Of a stretch of 64,000 nt of DNA, positions 25,671 to 34,828 are shown one piece after another. Made by a program: the position numbers and the translations under genes. Below the pieces are notes generated by a model. It was not told where the DNA came from. It did not search any database and was given only the letters and a program-made list of their open reading frames with translations. The stretch comes from an uncultured Bacteroidales bacterium (GTDB lineage: Bacteria > Bacteroidota > Bacteroidia > Bacteroidales > UBA932): positions 186,001-250,000 of the forward strand of contig CAKUSP010000002.1 in NCBI GenBank assembly GCA_934680015.1, written 5' to 3'. Every line of letters starts with the position of its first letter. Positions within the stretch are counted from its first letter, which is position 1.

Positions 25671-28535
25671 ATGAGACATAAACTAATATCCGTTATCTTA
25701 TTTATTTTTGCTTTATCGCTTGAAAATAAAAGGTTTACATGCTTCGCAGAAGACTTGTCCTTCACTTCTATATTTTCAAATGGCGAATATTATTCAAACC
25801 GTCGGTTTAATGATTTATTGTATGATCATAGAGGTTACTTGTGGCTTGGCTCTATCGATGGACTTTTAAGGTATGATGGCGCCATATTCAAAAGTTATAA
25901 AAGTGTTGACCTTCATACTGAATCAAGTGCTATTTCTTGTCTATTTGAAGATTCTAAGGGGAATGTGTGGATAGGTACTGAAGCCGGATTGTGTAAATAC
26001 GACTTAAAGACAGATTCTTTTGTCCCTATTCAGACGAAAGATGGTTTTGATGTCAATATCGACACGAAAGTGGGATGCATAAGAGAGGATGATAATGGGC
26101 TGATATGGTTCTCTCTTAAATCAAAAGGAATATGGTCTTATAATCCAGAGACAGATGATTTTCATTATTATCTATATGATATAAAAGATTCTACATCGGA
26201 AGCCCCAAAGATTAATTCATTTGTAATAGATGCTAATGGCACCTTTTTCATTTCTCTTTATTGTGGAGGCATGATTGTATGTCGTGACAATTTCTCTTAC
26301 TTGGAGTCGTTGTCTGTATCGGGATTTGATTTTAGTGATGACAACTTTTCTCAAGTTATATTGGGAGATATGAACAGGTTGTTTGTCAATAGTGTTAAAT
26401 ATGGTTTTTGTGAGTTGTTTCCGTATGCTTCAAAAGCAGAAGTGATTATTCCACTTTCAGATGATATTCATACAACATGTGTAAGTGGAGATAACGAAGG
26501 GAATATTTTTCTTTCGACTTCAAAGGGTTTATATGTTTGGAATCAGAAGTCTTTTGAGCAGACCTTTTATTCTCTTCAGAATACCACCGGGTTGTATTCC
26601 GATAACTTTTCTTGTGCATTTTCTGATGACAGCGGTGGAATAATTGTAGGACTTAGTGGAGGAGGATTGTTTTATAGTTCTCAGACCCCTGCATTTATTT
26701 CACGATATGACAAATTGTGTGATGGCTCGCCACTATTACATTCTGAGATAAAGTGCTTTTCTGAGGATTCAAATGGCGATATCTGGGTATTATCTAAAGA
26801 ATTTGGAGTACTTAAATTAGATAAAACGAGTAATAGTCTTTATTCTATGCATTTTGATGGGATTTCGGATAAATGCTCTTATCTATTTTGTGCCGGAGAT
26901 ACATTATGGCTTAGTTCTAGAGCATCTCTTTTTACGGTGAATCTGAAAAATGGGAGAACAAGAGAATTCTCTTCGGTTTCTCTTGATGCAAATTCGTTGA
27001 TAGATCGTTCGATTTTTCCTATTGTACGGACAGATCGTGGAATTCTTTTCGGTACGGCTCTAGGAATAATAACATATGATGAAAAATCGCATAATTTTGA
27101 ACATCTCCCAGGGTTAGAAGAGTGTAACGTTAGTGGAATTTTTCAAGATGGAGATACTCTTTTAGTTTCAACCTTTGCTCATGGACTTGTTTTTTATGAT
27201 TTGGTGAATAAGAAAGTAATTCATCATGATTTTGAAAAAAAGTTGTCTAAAGTCACCGGCCGTAGGATATATGGCGCATTGAAAGATGACTTAGGTCGTA
27301 TTTGGGTAGCGACAAGTGAAAGTGGTGTGGCAATTGTCTCACCTGATGGGAGCATAAATGTCTTAAATACTAAGAATACTTTTGGCACGTTGACTTCGGA
27401 TAATATAAAAAGTCTACAGAAAGATCATTCTGGTTCGATTTGGCTTACAACTGAAAATGGCTTGACTCATATTAATTCGGAAATGGATAAAATGGAGCGA
27501 TATTCTGAAATAGATGGTCTTTTGAGCGACTCATTTTTGTTGCTCAGTGGCTTCGTTGCATCAGATGGAACACTTTATTTTGGAAGTGTGGACGGATTTG
27601 TTGGTTTTTATCCTGATCTTAAAAAGCAGATAATTAATAAGATACCCGAACTATATATAGACGATATGCTAGTAAATGGCGAAACCGTTCAATCTGTATT
27701 AGGCTCGAAACTTTCGGATAGTATTGATAGGGAGGAAAGGATTTCTTTACGATTTGATCAAAATTCTTTAGCGTTTCATTTTTCTCGTCCAGCGCTTCCG
27801 TCATCTTCCAGTGGATATATTATGTGTAAGATGGACGGATTGGATAAAGAATGGATTAGATTGGACCAAGAGAATATATTTACTTGTAGAGAGATGCCTT
27901 ATGGGCGGTATAAGCTTCTTGTGCGAAGTTACAGTAATATGGGTGATTTGGAAAAAGAGCATCAGCCTCTTGAAATAAGAATTCGTCCTCCGTTTTATAA
28001 GAGTGTACCTGCAATAGTGCTTTATATTCTTGCTTTTTTGTCGCTTGTTATAGTTCTGGGAATCAAGTTAATAAAGAAATTTAAGAGAGAGGAAGAAGAA
28101 AGGTATAGACGATTTACCGAAGAACAATTGGCCCTGACCCCACAGAGAGAAATGCTTCGGGCAGCTCAACTTGGGAAGTCGCCATCTTCATGCTTTAGGT
28201 CGGATCTTAGTGAGTCCGAAAGGAATTTTATTTCCAAACTTGAAATTGTGATGGATAAGCATCTATCCGATGAAAAACTATCATACACAATGATCGCCGA
28301 GCACCTGTGTATTGGGAAACAGACGCTGAATCTTAAGATGAAAAGCATGCTTGGCATTACTGTCAATAATTACATTCTTTTATTTCGCTTGTTTGCTGCC
28401 GTCGCATTGTTGTCAGAAGATGATTCAAGAGTGAATGTGGTATGTTATAAGGTGGGGTTCAATACCCCATCGTATTTTGCGAAATGTTTTAAAAATGCCT
28501 TTGGAATGCTTCCTGGCGAATTTAAAGAGATGTAG
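25671..28535 (+). CDS. SusR-like membrane regulator: sensor propeller fused to an AraC-type domain
   Basis: A 954-residue inner-membrane regulator of the glycan locus. After a signal/anchor there are two runs of regulator-propeller repeats (YDHRGYLWLGSIDGLLRYDG, DSKGNVWIGTEAGLCKYD and similar, about residues 45-650). A Y_Y_Y-type beta-sandwich follows (DKEWIRLDQEN...YGRYKLLVRSYSNMG), then one transmembrane helix (about 780-800) and a cytoplasmic AraC-type DNA-binding domain at 855-954. Unlike hybrid two-component systems it has no histidine kinase, ATPase or receiver domain. It therefore resembles SusR, which passes sugar binding in the periplasm directly to DNA. It lies first in the locus, 84 bp ahead of susC, and likely activates it. 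Confidence 0.9.
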   Translation: MRHKLISVILFIFALSLENKRFTCFAEDLSFTSIFSNGEYYSNRRFNDLLYDHRGYLWLGSIDGLLRYDGAIFKSYKSVDLHTESSAISCLFEDSKGNVWIGTEAGLCKYDLKTDSFVPIQTKDGFDVNIDTKVGCIREDDNGLIWFSLKSKGIWSYNPETDDFHYYLYDIKDSTSEAPKINSFVIDANGTFFISLYCGGMIVCRDNFSYLESLSVSGFDFSDDNFSQVILGDMNRLFVNSVKYGFCELFPYASKAEVIIPLSDDIHTTCVSGDNEGNIFLSTSKGLYVWNQKSFEQTFYSLQNTTGLYSDNFSCAFSDDSGGIIVGLSGGGLFYSSQTPAFISRYDKLCDGSPLLHSEIKCFSEDSNGDIWVLSKEFGVLKLDKTSNSLYSMHFDGISDKCSYLFCAGDTLWLSSRASLFTVNLKNGRTREFSSVSLDANSLIDRSIFPIVRTDRGILFGTALGIITYDEKSHNFEHLPGLEECNVSGIFQDGDTLLVSTFAHGLVFYDLVNKKVIHHDFEKKLSKVTGRRIYGALKDDLGRIWVATSESGVAIVSPDGSINVLNTKNTFGTLTSDNIKSLQKDHSGSIWLTTENGLTHINSEMDKMERYSEIDGLLSDSFLLLSGFVASDGTLYFGSVDGFVGFYPDLKKQIINKIPELYIDDMLVNGETVQSVLGSKLSDSIDREERISLRFDQNSLAFHFSRPALPSSSSGYIMCKMDGLDKEWIRLDQENIFTCREMPYGRYKLLVRSYSNMGDLEKEHQPLEIRIRPPFYKSVPAIVLYILAFLSLVIVLGIKLIKKFKREEEERYRRFTEEQLALTPQREMLRAAQLGKSPSSCFRSDLSESERNFISKLEIVMDKHLSDEKLSYTMIAEHLCIGKQTLNLKMKSMLGITVNNYILLFRLFAAVALLSEDDSRVNVVCYKVGFNTPSYFAKCFKNAFGMLPGEFKEM

Positions 28536-28619
28536 TTCTATCTTTTTATAATATCGTTGTATAGTCGAAATCCTTTTTTGAATAAAATTGCAAGAAAGAT
28601 TTATAATGATCACATTATT

Positions 28620-31600
28620 ATGAGCAAAACTATTTTCAAACTGCTGACAGTTGTGTTCTTTATGATAAGTGGCATCTCTGCTTTCTCACAAGAGAAAAAA
28701 GTGGTCACTGGTACAGTCAGCGATTCTGCAGGTCCGGTTCCCGGGGCTGGAGTTGTAATTCAGGGTACTACTACAGGTGTCGTGACGGATTTGGATGGCC
28801 GGTACGAACTGAAATGTAGTGAAGGACAGACTTTGGAAATCACATGCATGGGATATGAAACTATCTATGTAGTTGTGGGAAAGTCTAATACCTATGATGT
28901 CGTCCTAAATTCAGAGGAAGAACTTCTCGAACAGGTTGTCTTCGTGGGTTATGGAGTTCAGAAAAAAGTGAATGTTACAGGTTCGGTAACATCGGTCGAT
29001 TATTCCAAACTGTCAGATGCTCGTCCTGTGACTAATTCTGCAAGTCTTCTTCAAGGCGCGAGCGCTGGTCTATATGTTAGACAGTCTTCCGGTATCCCTG
29101 GAAAAGAGGATGTTTCTCTGCGCATTCGTGGTGTAGGAACTCTTAATTCATCTGATCCACTTGTGATCGTTGATGGCACACCGAGTTCTTTGGATGCGGT
29201 AGATCCTTCTGAAATACAGAATATATCAGTATTAAAAGATGCTGCATCATGTGCCATATATGGTAATAGAGGTGCTAATGGTGTTATTCTCGTTACCACT
29301 AAAAGAGAAAAGAAAGGTTCTTTCCATATAGATTATAGCGGTATGGCTGGTATTCAATCACCAGAAAATACATATAAGGTGGTCACCAATTATGCCGATT
29401 ATATGGAACTTATGAATGAGGCATCTTTTCAAAATGAAAAACCTCTTCCTTTCTCGCAAAGTATGATTTCGCTTTGGCGTGAAAAAGAGAAAGATCCCTA
29501 TGGTATTTCTGAGTCAGGCTATCCTAATTATGTAGCATATCCTAATGTTGATGGTATGACGGCTATATACAGAAAAGATACGCCTATATATCAGAAACAT
29601 AGTATTTCAGCATCTGGTAGTAAAGATGACATGAATTTCCGTGTGGCTATGGGGTATATGGAAAACCCTGGGATGGTGGAGAATACTGAATTCAAGAGAT
29701 TTACATTCCGCTCAGAGTTTTCTGCAAAATTGTTCCCATGGATGGAAGTAGGAGCAAGGACTAATGGTTATCGTAATACAAAGGCGTCTGGCGATTTGAA
29801 TAACGCTTTTGACTACGCCATAAGATGGGTTCCTTGTATTTATCCTTATTACGATGGAAAATATGGTTGGCTTGAGAATCCAGAGCAGAATTCCGAAGTC
29901 AGAAATAACCTCTTTTTCCTTAATCGTGTTCAGGGACAGCAGATTACAGAAAGCATTTCAGTAATGCCTTTTGTAAATATAGATTTGCCTTTCGGAATTA
30001 AGTCTAAAACTATATTTAAGTATAGTTCTACTCATTTGAATAGAGATGAATATACTGTTACAAGGGATGCGTATTCTTTCCGTACAGGTGCAGTTGTCAA
30101 ATCCGACCAGGATTTATCATCACAGATTCGTAGACTTACGAGCCAAATCACTCGAAGTACTTACTTTGAAAGCGATCTTTCATGGGCTCATACTTTCGCT
30201 GAAAAACATGATGTTTCGGCTCTTTTAGGGTTCGAGGCTATCGATCATGGAACCATAGATGTTTCGGCGACTAAAAAAAGCGCAGAAAACGCCGTGTTGC
30301 ATGAGTTTAATAATATGCTTACACCATCGGCAATTTCGGGAACATCTTCAGAGTATTCTTCGGAGTCCTTTTTCTCAAGACTTACCTATGCTTACGATAG
30401 CAGGTACTTATTCGAAGTAAATCTTCGTTATGATGGTACTTCTCGATTTGCAAAGAGGAGTCGTTGGGGCTTTTTCCCTTCAGCGTCAGCAGCTTGGCGT
30501 ATATCGAAAGAAAAATTTATGCAAGGAAGCGGAATTGATGAGTTGAAACTGCGTGCTTCTTGGGGTCGTCTGGGAAATAACTCCATATCGAATTACGAGT
30601 ATTTATCTACTTATTCATCGGGCTATTCTTATCCATTCGGTGATAAGTTGGGTGCTGGTATGATTTCGACCCTTTCTAATACCCTTCTCGAATGGGAATC
30701 TACTTCCACTACCGATTTTGGACTTGATTTTAGAACTTTTGACAATAGACTTTCCCTTGAAGCCGATATTTACGATAAATACACATCGGGCATTCTCTAT
30801 AGACCTACTATCTATGCTACTATCGGTACTAAAACTGCTCCGAGGATGAATCTTTGTGAGGTAGATAATAGGGGAATTGAAATCACTGTTGGTTGGAGAG
30901 ATTCAATCGGAGATTTTAGTTATGGTTTCTCTGCCAATTACAACTATAACCGCAACGAAGTAACCAAATACAAGGGTGAATTCAAAGAAGGATGGGTTAC
31001 TGATGAAGCAGGAAACAAAGTCTGGAAGAGTAATTTGGGCGATGTGACTACCGGTTCCACAACCAGAATTTGTGAAGGACACATGATTAACGAATACTAT
31101 CTTCAAGAAAATTATTCCGGTTCAGGACAGTATTTCGATGCCTCAGGCAATGTTCTTCCTGGAGGTGGTCCTAAGGATGGCATGATACGTACCGAAGATG
31201 ATATGGCTTGGCTTAATGCAATGATTGCAGCCGGATACAAGTTTCTTCCTAAGGAAACTGTGTCCAAAAATGGAATATGGTATGGTGACTATATCCTTCA
31301 AGATGTAAATGGAGATGGTATTTATGGCGATTCCAACGATTACAAATGGCAAGGTGTAAGTGCGACTCCTAAGTTCTATTATGGATTTAATTTGGAATTA
31401 GGATGGAAAGGACTTAATCTTTCTGCACGATTCGTAGGAGCTGGCGGTGGTGCCATAAGGTGTCGTAAGGGTGGTATGAATTATAGTGTGCTTCAAACTC
31501 AGCAAACTATAGGCCGTGAGATTGCATATAATCATTATTTCTATGATCCGGAGAATCCATGGGATCCGCGCACTAACATTACTTCGCGTAATCCACGCTT

Positions 31601-31874
31601 GACTATTACCTATGGCCAGCAGTTAAATGATAGTAATTTCTGGCTTTTCAAAACAGATTATCTAAAACTGCAAAATGTCACATTGAGCTATTCTCTGCCT
31701 AAGAAGGTCTTGAAATCAGTTAAACTGACCTCTGCACAAGTATATCTTTCTGGTGAGAATCTCTACACCTTTACAGATCCACTTTTCCCTGGTGTTGATC
31801 CTGAGTTTACTGATACTAACATGTATTATTCGCCTATAAGGCAGATAGTTTTAGGCGTTAATCTGAAATTTTAA
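28620..31874 (+). CDS. SusC-like TonB-dependent glycan importer
   Basis: An outer-membrane transporter of about 1084 residues. It has a signal peptide (LTVVFFMISGISAFSQ), a carboxypeptidase-regulatory-like domain (VTGTVSDSAGPVPGAGVVIQ), a TonB-box/plug (GYGVQKKVNVTGSVTSVD; RIRGVGTLNSSDPLVIVDG, the SusC/RagA signature), and a 22-strand barrel ending in VNLKF with C-terminal Phe. It imports oligosaccharides captured by the SusD lipoprotein encoded next. ATG 28620 is chosen; the frame extends 21 codons upstream but only this start places the signal peptide at the N-terminus. Confidence 0.97.
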   Translation: MSKTIFKLLTVVFFMISGISAFSQEKKVVTGTVSDSAGPVPGAGVVIQGTTTGVVTDLDGRYELKCSEGQTLEITCMGYETIYVVVGKSNTYDVVLNSEEELLEQVVFVGYGVQKKVNVTGSVTSVDYSKLSDARPVTNSASLLQGASAGLYVRQSSGIPGKEDVSLRIRGVGTLNSSDPLVIVDGTPSSLDAVDPSEIQNISVLKDAASCAIYGNRGANGVILVTTKREKKGSFHIDYSGMAGIQSPENTYKVVTNYADYMELMNEASFQNEKPLPFSQSMISLWREKEKDPYGISESGYPNYVAYPNVDGMTAIYRKDTPIYQKHSISASGSKDDMNFRVAMGYMENPGMVENTEFKRFTFRSEFSAKLFPWMEVGARTNGYRNTKASGDLNNAFDYAIRWVPCIYPYYDGKYGWLENPEQNSEVRNNLFFLNRVQGQQITESISVMPFVNIDLPFGIKSKTIFKYSSTHLNRDEYTVTRDAYSFRTGAVVKSDQDLSSQIRRLTSQITRSTYFESDLSWAHTFAEKHDVSALLGFEAIDHGTIDVSATKKSAENAVLHEFNNMLTPSAISGTSSEYSSESFFSRLTYAYDSRYLFEVNLRYDGTSRFAKRSRWGFFPSASAAWRISKEKFMQGSGIDELKLRASWGRLGNNSISNYEYLSTYSSGYSYPFGDKLGAGMISTLSNTLLEWESTSTTDFGLDFRTFDNRLSLEADIYDKYTSGILYRPTIYATIGTKTAPRMNLCEVDNRGIEITVGWRDSIGDFSYGFSANYNYNRNEVTKYKGEFKEGWVTDEAGNKVWKSNLGDVTTGSTTRICEGHMINEYYLQENYSGSGQYFDASGNVLPGGGPKDGMIRTEDDMAWLNAMIAAGYKFLPKETVSKNGIWYGDYILQDVNGDGIYGDSNDYKWQGVSATPKFYYGFNLELGWKGLNLSARFVGAGGGAIRCRKGGMNYSVLQTQQTIGREIAYNHYFYDPENPWDPRTNITSRNPRLTITYGQQLNDSNFWLFKTDYLKLQNVTLSYSLPKKVLKSVKLTSAQVYLSGENLYTFTDPLFPGVDPEFTDTNMYYSPIRQIVLGVNLKF

Positions 31875-31885
31875 ACGATACTGAT

Positions 31886-33661
31886 ATGAAAAAATCATTT
31901 TATATAGTACTGAGTTGCTCTTTGATGGCGGTTTCTTGCAGTGGCTTTTTGGATAAGATTCCTTCAGATAAATTGTCTTCCAAACTCGTTTATACGGATC
32001 CTGTTTTAGCTGAGAACGCAGTTAGAGGTGTTTATCACAATTTAGCTTGGGAGTTTAATTCGCAAGATAATGTGAAGTATAATTGGGATGCTTATGCAGG
32101 AGTACTTGATCCTGTCGATTATTTTACGGGAGCTGTTCCATTTCTTTCAGGTAATGTGCTTTCTACTAATGGGGTTTTTACCACTTTCTGGAAACGCTAC
32201 TATGAGGGCATTAATAGAGCTAATGATGTTATAGAAAATATAGGCAATGTCCCTGGAATGTCTGAACAGATTAAGCAGAGAAGACTTGCAGAGTGCCGTT
32301 TTATCCGTGCTTATTACTATTATCGGTTGAATTGTCGGTGGCGTGGCGTTCCTGTTTATCTGCAGAACTTGGCTCCAGACGAATATACAAGAGGCCGTAG
32401 TGAAGAGGAAAAAGTCTGGGAGACCATTCTTGAAGACTTGAATTATTGTATTGACAATGAGAATTTGCCAGGAAAGTATGCCTCTAATGATTCTGATTAT
32501 GGAAGGATAACTAAAGGTGCCGCTTATGTGCTTCGTGGAAAGGTTTATATGTGGCTTAAACAATGGGAACTTGCAGAAGCTGATTTCCTTAAATTAGGAG
32601 AATTGGGATACGATTTGTACGAAGGTAATTACGCAGATCTTTTCACAGAAGCTAATGAAAAATGTAGAGAGATGATCTTCTCAATTCAGTATATTCCACA
32701 AAGCGGGTTTGGTAATGCCTTGAGTTATATCTATGGCAACATGGAGACAGTTTCTAAAGGTAATGACCAATTTGTATTGAACACTGATTTTGCCGATTCT
32801 TATGAATGTAAGGATGGAAAGCCATTCAAGTGGGATGACTATTTGCCAGGGTATAGTGAGCTTTCAGAAAAAGAGAGATGTGCATATTTCTTTAGAGATG
32901 GAATGACTGAAGCGGAAATTAGTACGCAGAAAGAATATGGTGCCAATATGTCCTTATATCTAAATTCAGGTAATGAAGCCCGACTGAAAAATATTTATAA
33001 TAAGCGAGATCCACGACTTGCTGCTACTGTTATACTGCCGTATTCCACATACGTGGGTGGTTCCACAGGTGCTGCTTTGACTTATACATCGCGTTTTCCG
33101 TATAGAAAGGATACTGCCCCAGAATATGATCTTCAGACGAGGTATATCACTAAGATGCACTATTGGATGAGGAAATTTGTGGCAAAGGGTGTGGAGTATT
33201 CTTCAAGTGAATATACTGGAATAGATATGCCAGTATTTAGATATGCCGATGTCCTTTTATGTCTTGCGGAGGCTCTTAATGAACAGGGGCGCACAGACGA
33301 AGCTGTGAAGTGTGTGAACCGAGTTAGAGATCGTGCAGGCGTGGCCGAATTGGATTCAAATTCTTGGACTGCAGTTGAGGGGCAAGAAGACTTGAGGCGC
33401 AGGATTATTAATGAAAAGCATTGGGAACTTGCTGGCGAATCAGGAACTCTTTACGAGGACGAATTACGCTGGGGTGTTTGGCATGAAAGGAGGTTCTTGG
33501 GCTCTGAACCAGGTGCATTGAGTAATGCTGGTCTGAAACAGGTATGGGGTGAGAATTTGTCTCAATACATTTATGCTGGAGATTTCTGTTATAAATGGGC
33601 TATACCACAGTCTGAGCGTCAGCGTAATGGTAATTTGTCTCAAAACGAGGGATGGAATTAA
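31886..33661 (+). CDS. SusD-like glycan-binding lipoprotein
   Basis: A 591-residue surface lipoprotein (signal IVLSCSLMAVSCSGFLDKIP) with the SusD/RagB TPR-like fold: RLAECRFIRAYYYYRLNCRWRGVPVYL in the N-terminal half and MPVFRYADVLLCLAEALNEQGRTDEAVKCVNRVRDRAG near the C-terminus. It forms the lid over the SusC barrel. It starts 11 bp after susC, and its stop overlaps the next start (TAATG). Confidence 0.97.
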   Translation: MKKSFYIVLSCSLMAVSCSGFLDKIPSDKLSSKLVYTDPVLAENAVRGVYHNLAWEFNSQDNVKYNWDAYAGVLDPVDYFTGAVPFLSGNVLSTNGVFTTFWKRYYEGINRANDVIENIGNVPGMSEQIKQRRLAECRFIRAYYYYRLNCRWRGVPVYLQNLAPDEYTRGRSEEEKVWETILEDLNYCIDNENLPGKYASNDSDYGRITKGAAYVLRGKVYMWLKQWELAEADFLKLGELGYDLYEGNYADLFTEANEKCREMIFSIQYIPQSGFGNALSYIYGNMETVSKGNDQFVLNTDFADSYECKDGKPFKWDDYLPGYSELSEKERCAYFFRDGMTEAEISTQKEYGANMSLYLNSGNEARLKNIYNKRDPRLAATVILPYSTYVGGSTGAALTYTSRFPYRKDTAPEYDLQTRYITKMHYWMRKFVAKGVEYSSSEYTGIDMPVFRYADVLLCLAEALNEQGRTDEAVKCVNRVRDRAGVAELDSNSWTAVEGQEDLRRRIINEKHWELAGESGTLYEDELRWGVWHERRFLGSEPGALSNAGLKQVWGENLSQYIYAGDFCYKWAIPQSERQRNGNLSQNEGWN

Positions 33662-34824
33662 TGAAAAATTATTTATTAGTTGCTCTTCTTGCCATTAGTG
33701 TTGTGGCTAATGGCGAGGAAAAGGGCAATTATGCTTCTCTTTTGATGGATTCATCATCTGAGCAGATTATAGGCACCGAGCAACTTCGATTCGCTTCGAA
33801 GCCGGCTTACCCGAGGATTTGTCGTGCGACTGATGGTACATATCTTCTCGCTTGGCAGGAAACAATTCCTGGGAGAAGCGATGATAATGGTCGGTACATC
33901 CGTTATGCCACATCTTCTGATTTAATAACATGGACTGAACGAGGCGACTTATTTACTAATAAACAAGTTGAAAATGTCTTCGGGATTCTTTCTGACCGTT
34001 GGTATTCATGTCCTGAGTTTTTGCTTCTTTCCGATGGCACTTTGATGGCAGTATGCTGTTTTTGGAACCTTTCCACATATAGCAGAATTGAAGGCCGTGC
34101 CGATAATGGTTTAGCCATAAGGTTCTCGCATGACAATGGGCTGACATGGACGGACGAGACTGAGATTTTTCATGGCCAATGCTGGGAACCATTTCTAATT
34201 CAGCAGCGTGATGGGCGTATTCAGTGCTATTTTTCTGAAGCTCGTGCATGGATAAGCAGTTCTAATTCTGGAACTTCCATGGTCGAAAGTTCTGATGGAG
34301 GACTTACATGGAATCCAGATTTGAATTCAAGACCTTATCGTGTCATGCGTAAAAAGTATTGGAATCCTACTTGGGAGAGGTATCAATATACAGATCAGAT
34401 GCCTACGGGAGTGATACTCGATGATAGTGGCAAAATGGCGTTTGCTATGGAGGATTGCGAGATGGGTAATTATTCTTTAGGAATAGTATATTCTCCAGAT
34501 GACGGAAAGTGGGATTATCTGCAAGGTGCTCAAGTAGGTCCTTTGGAAAGGATTGACAATCTGTCCATTAACGCTACTGGACCTTATATGGTTAAATTCC
34601 ATACAGGCGAAGTGTTAGTTACATTTACTCGTAATAAAGGACTTGAATGGCCACTTCTATATAGGATAGGAGACGCTCAGTCTAAGAATTTCGGCCCAGA
34701 ACAGAAGGCTTTTGACAGAGGTGGATGGTCGAGTGCTTTTGTGGATACAGACAATACAGTAATTATAGTGGCACCATTCAAGGGCGGGAAAATTCATATA
34801 GCTCGTTTCTCTTTAGTCAAGTAG
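33661..34824 (+). CDS. secreted sialidase-fold (BNR/Asp-box) beta-propeller protein
   Basis: A 387-residue protein with a signal peptide (YLLVALLAISVVANG) and a single beta-propeller. Two clear Asp-boxes are visible (SHDNGLTW and SSDGGLTW). Conserved polar stretches (HGQCWEPFLIQQ, CYFSEARAW, YTDQMPTG, MAFAMEDCE) could form an active site. The fold is shared by GH33 sialidases, GH93 arabinanases and several unclassified hydrolases; the sialidase FRIP motif is not seen, so true sialidase activity is doubtful. The start overlaps the susD stop. It is a paralogue of the propeller in the next gene. Confidence 0.8.
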   Translation: MKNYLLVALLAISVVANGEEKGNYASLLMDSSSEQIIGTEQLRFASKPAYPRICRATDGTYLLAWQETIPGRSDDNGRYIRYATSSDLITWTERGDLFTNKQVENVFGILSDRWYSCPEFLLLSDGTLMAVCCFWNLSTYSRIEGRADNGLAIRFSHDNGLTWTDETEIFHGQCWEPFLIQQRDGRIQCYFSEARAWISSSNSGTSMVESSDGGLTWNPDLNSRPYRVMRKKYWNPTWERYQYTDQMPTGVILDDSGKMAFAMEDCEMGNYSLGIVYSPDDGKWDYLQGAQVGPLERIDNLSINATGPYMVKFHTGEVLVTFTRNKGLEWPLLYRIGDAQSKNFGPEQKAFDRGGWSSAFVDTDNTVIIVAPFKGGKIHIARFSLVK

Positions 34825-34828
34825 TATT

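Noticed and set aside
33661-34824. Calling the propeller protein a true GH33 sialidase
   Set aside because: Asp-boxes are present but the FRIP arginine motif is not visible, and the locus shows no other sialic-acid genes.
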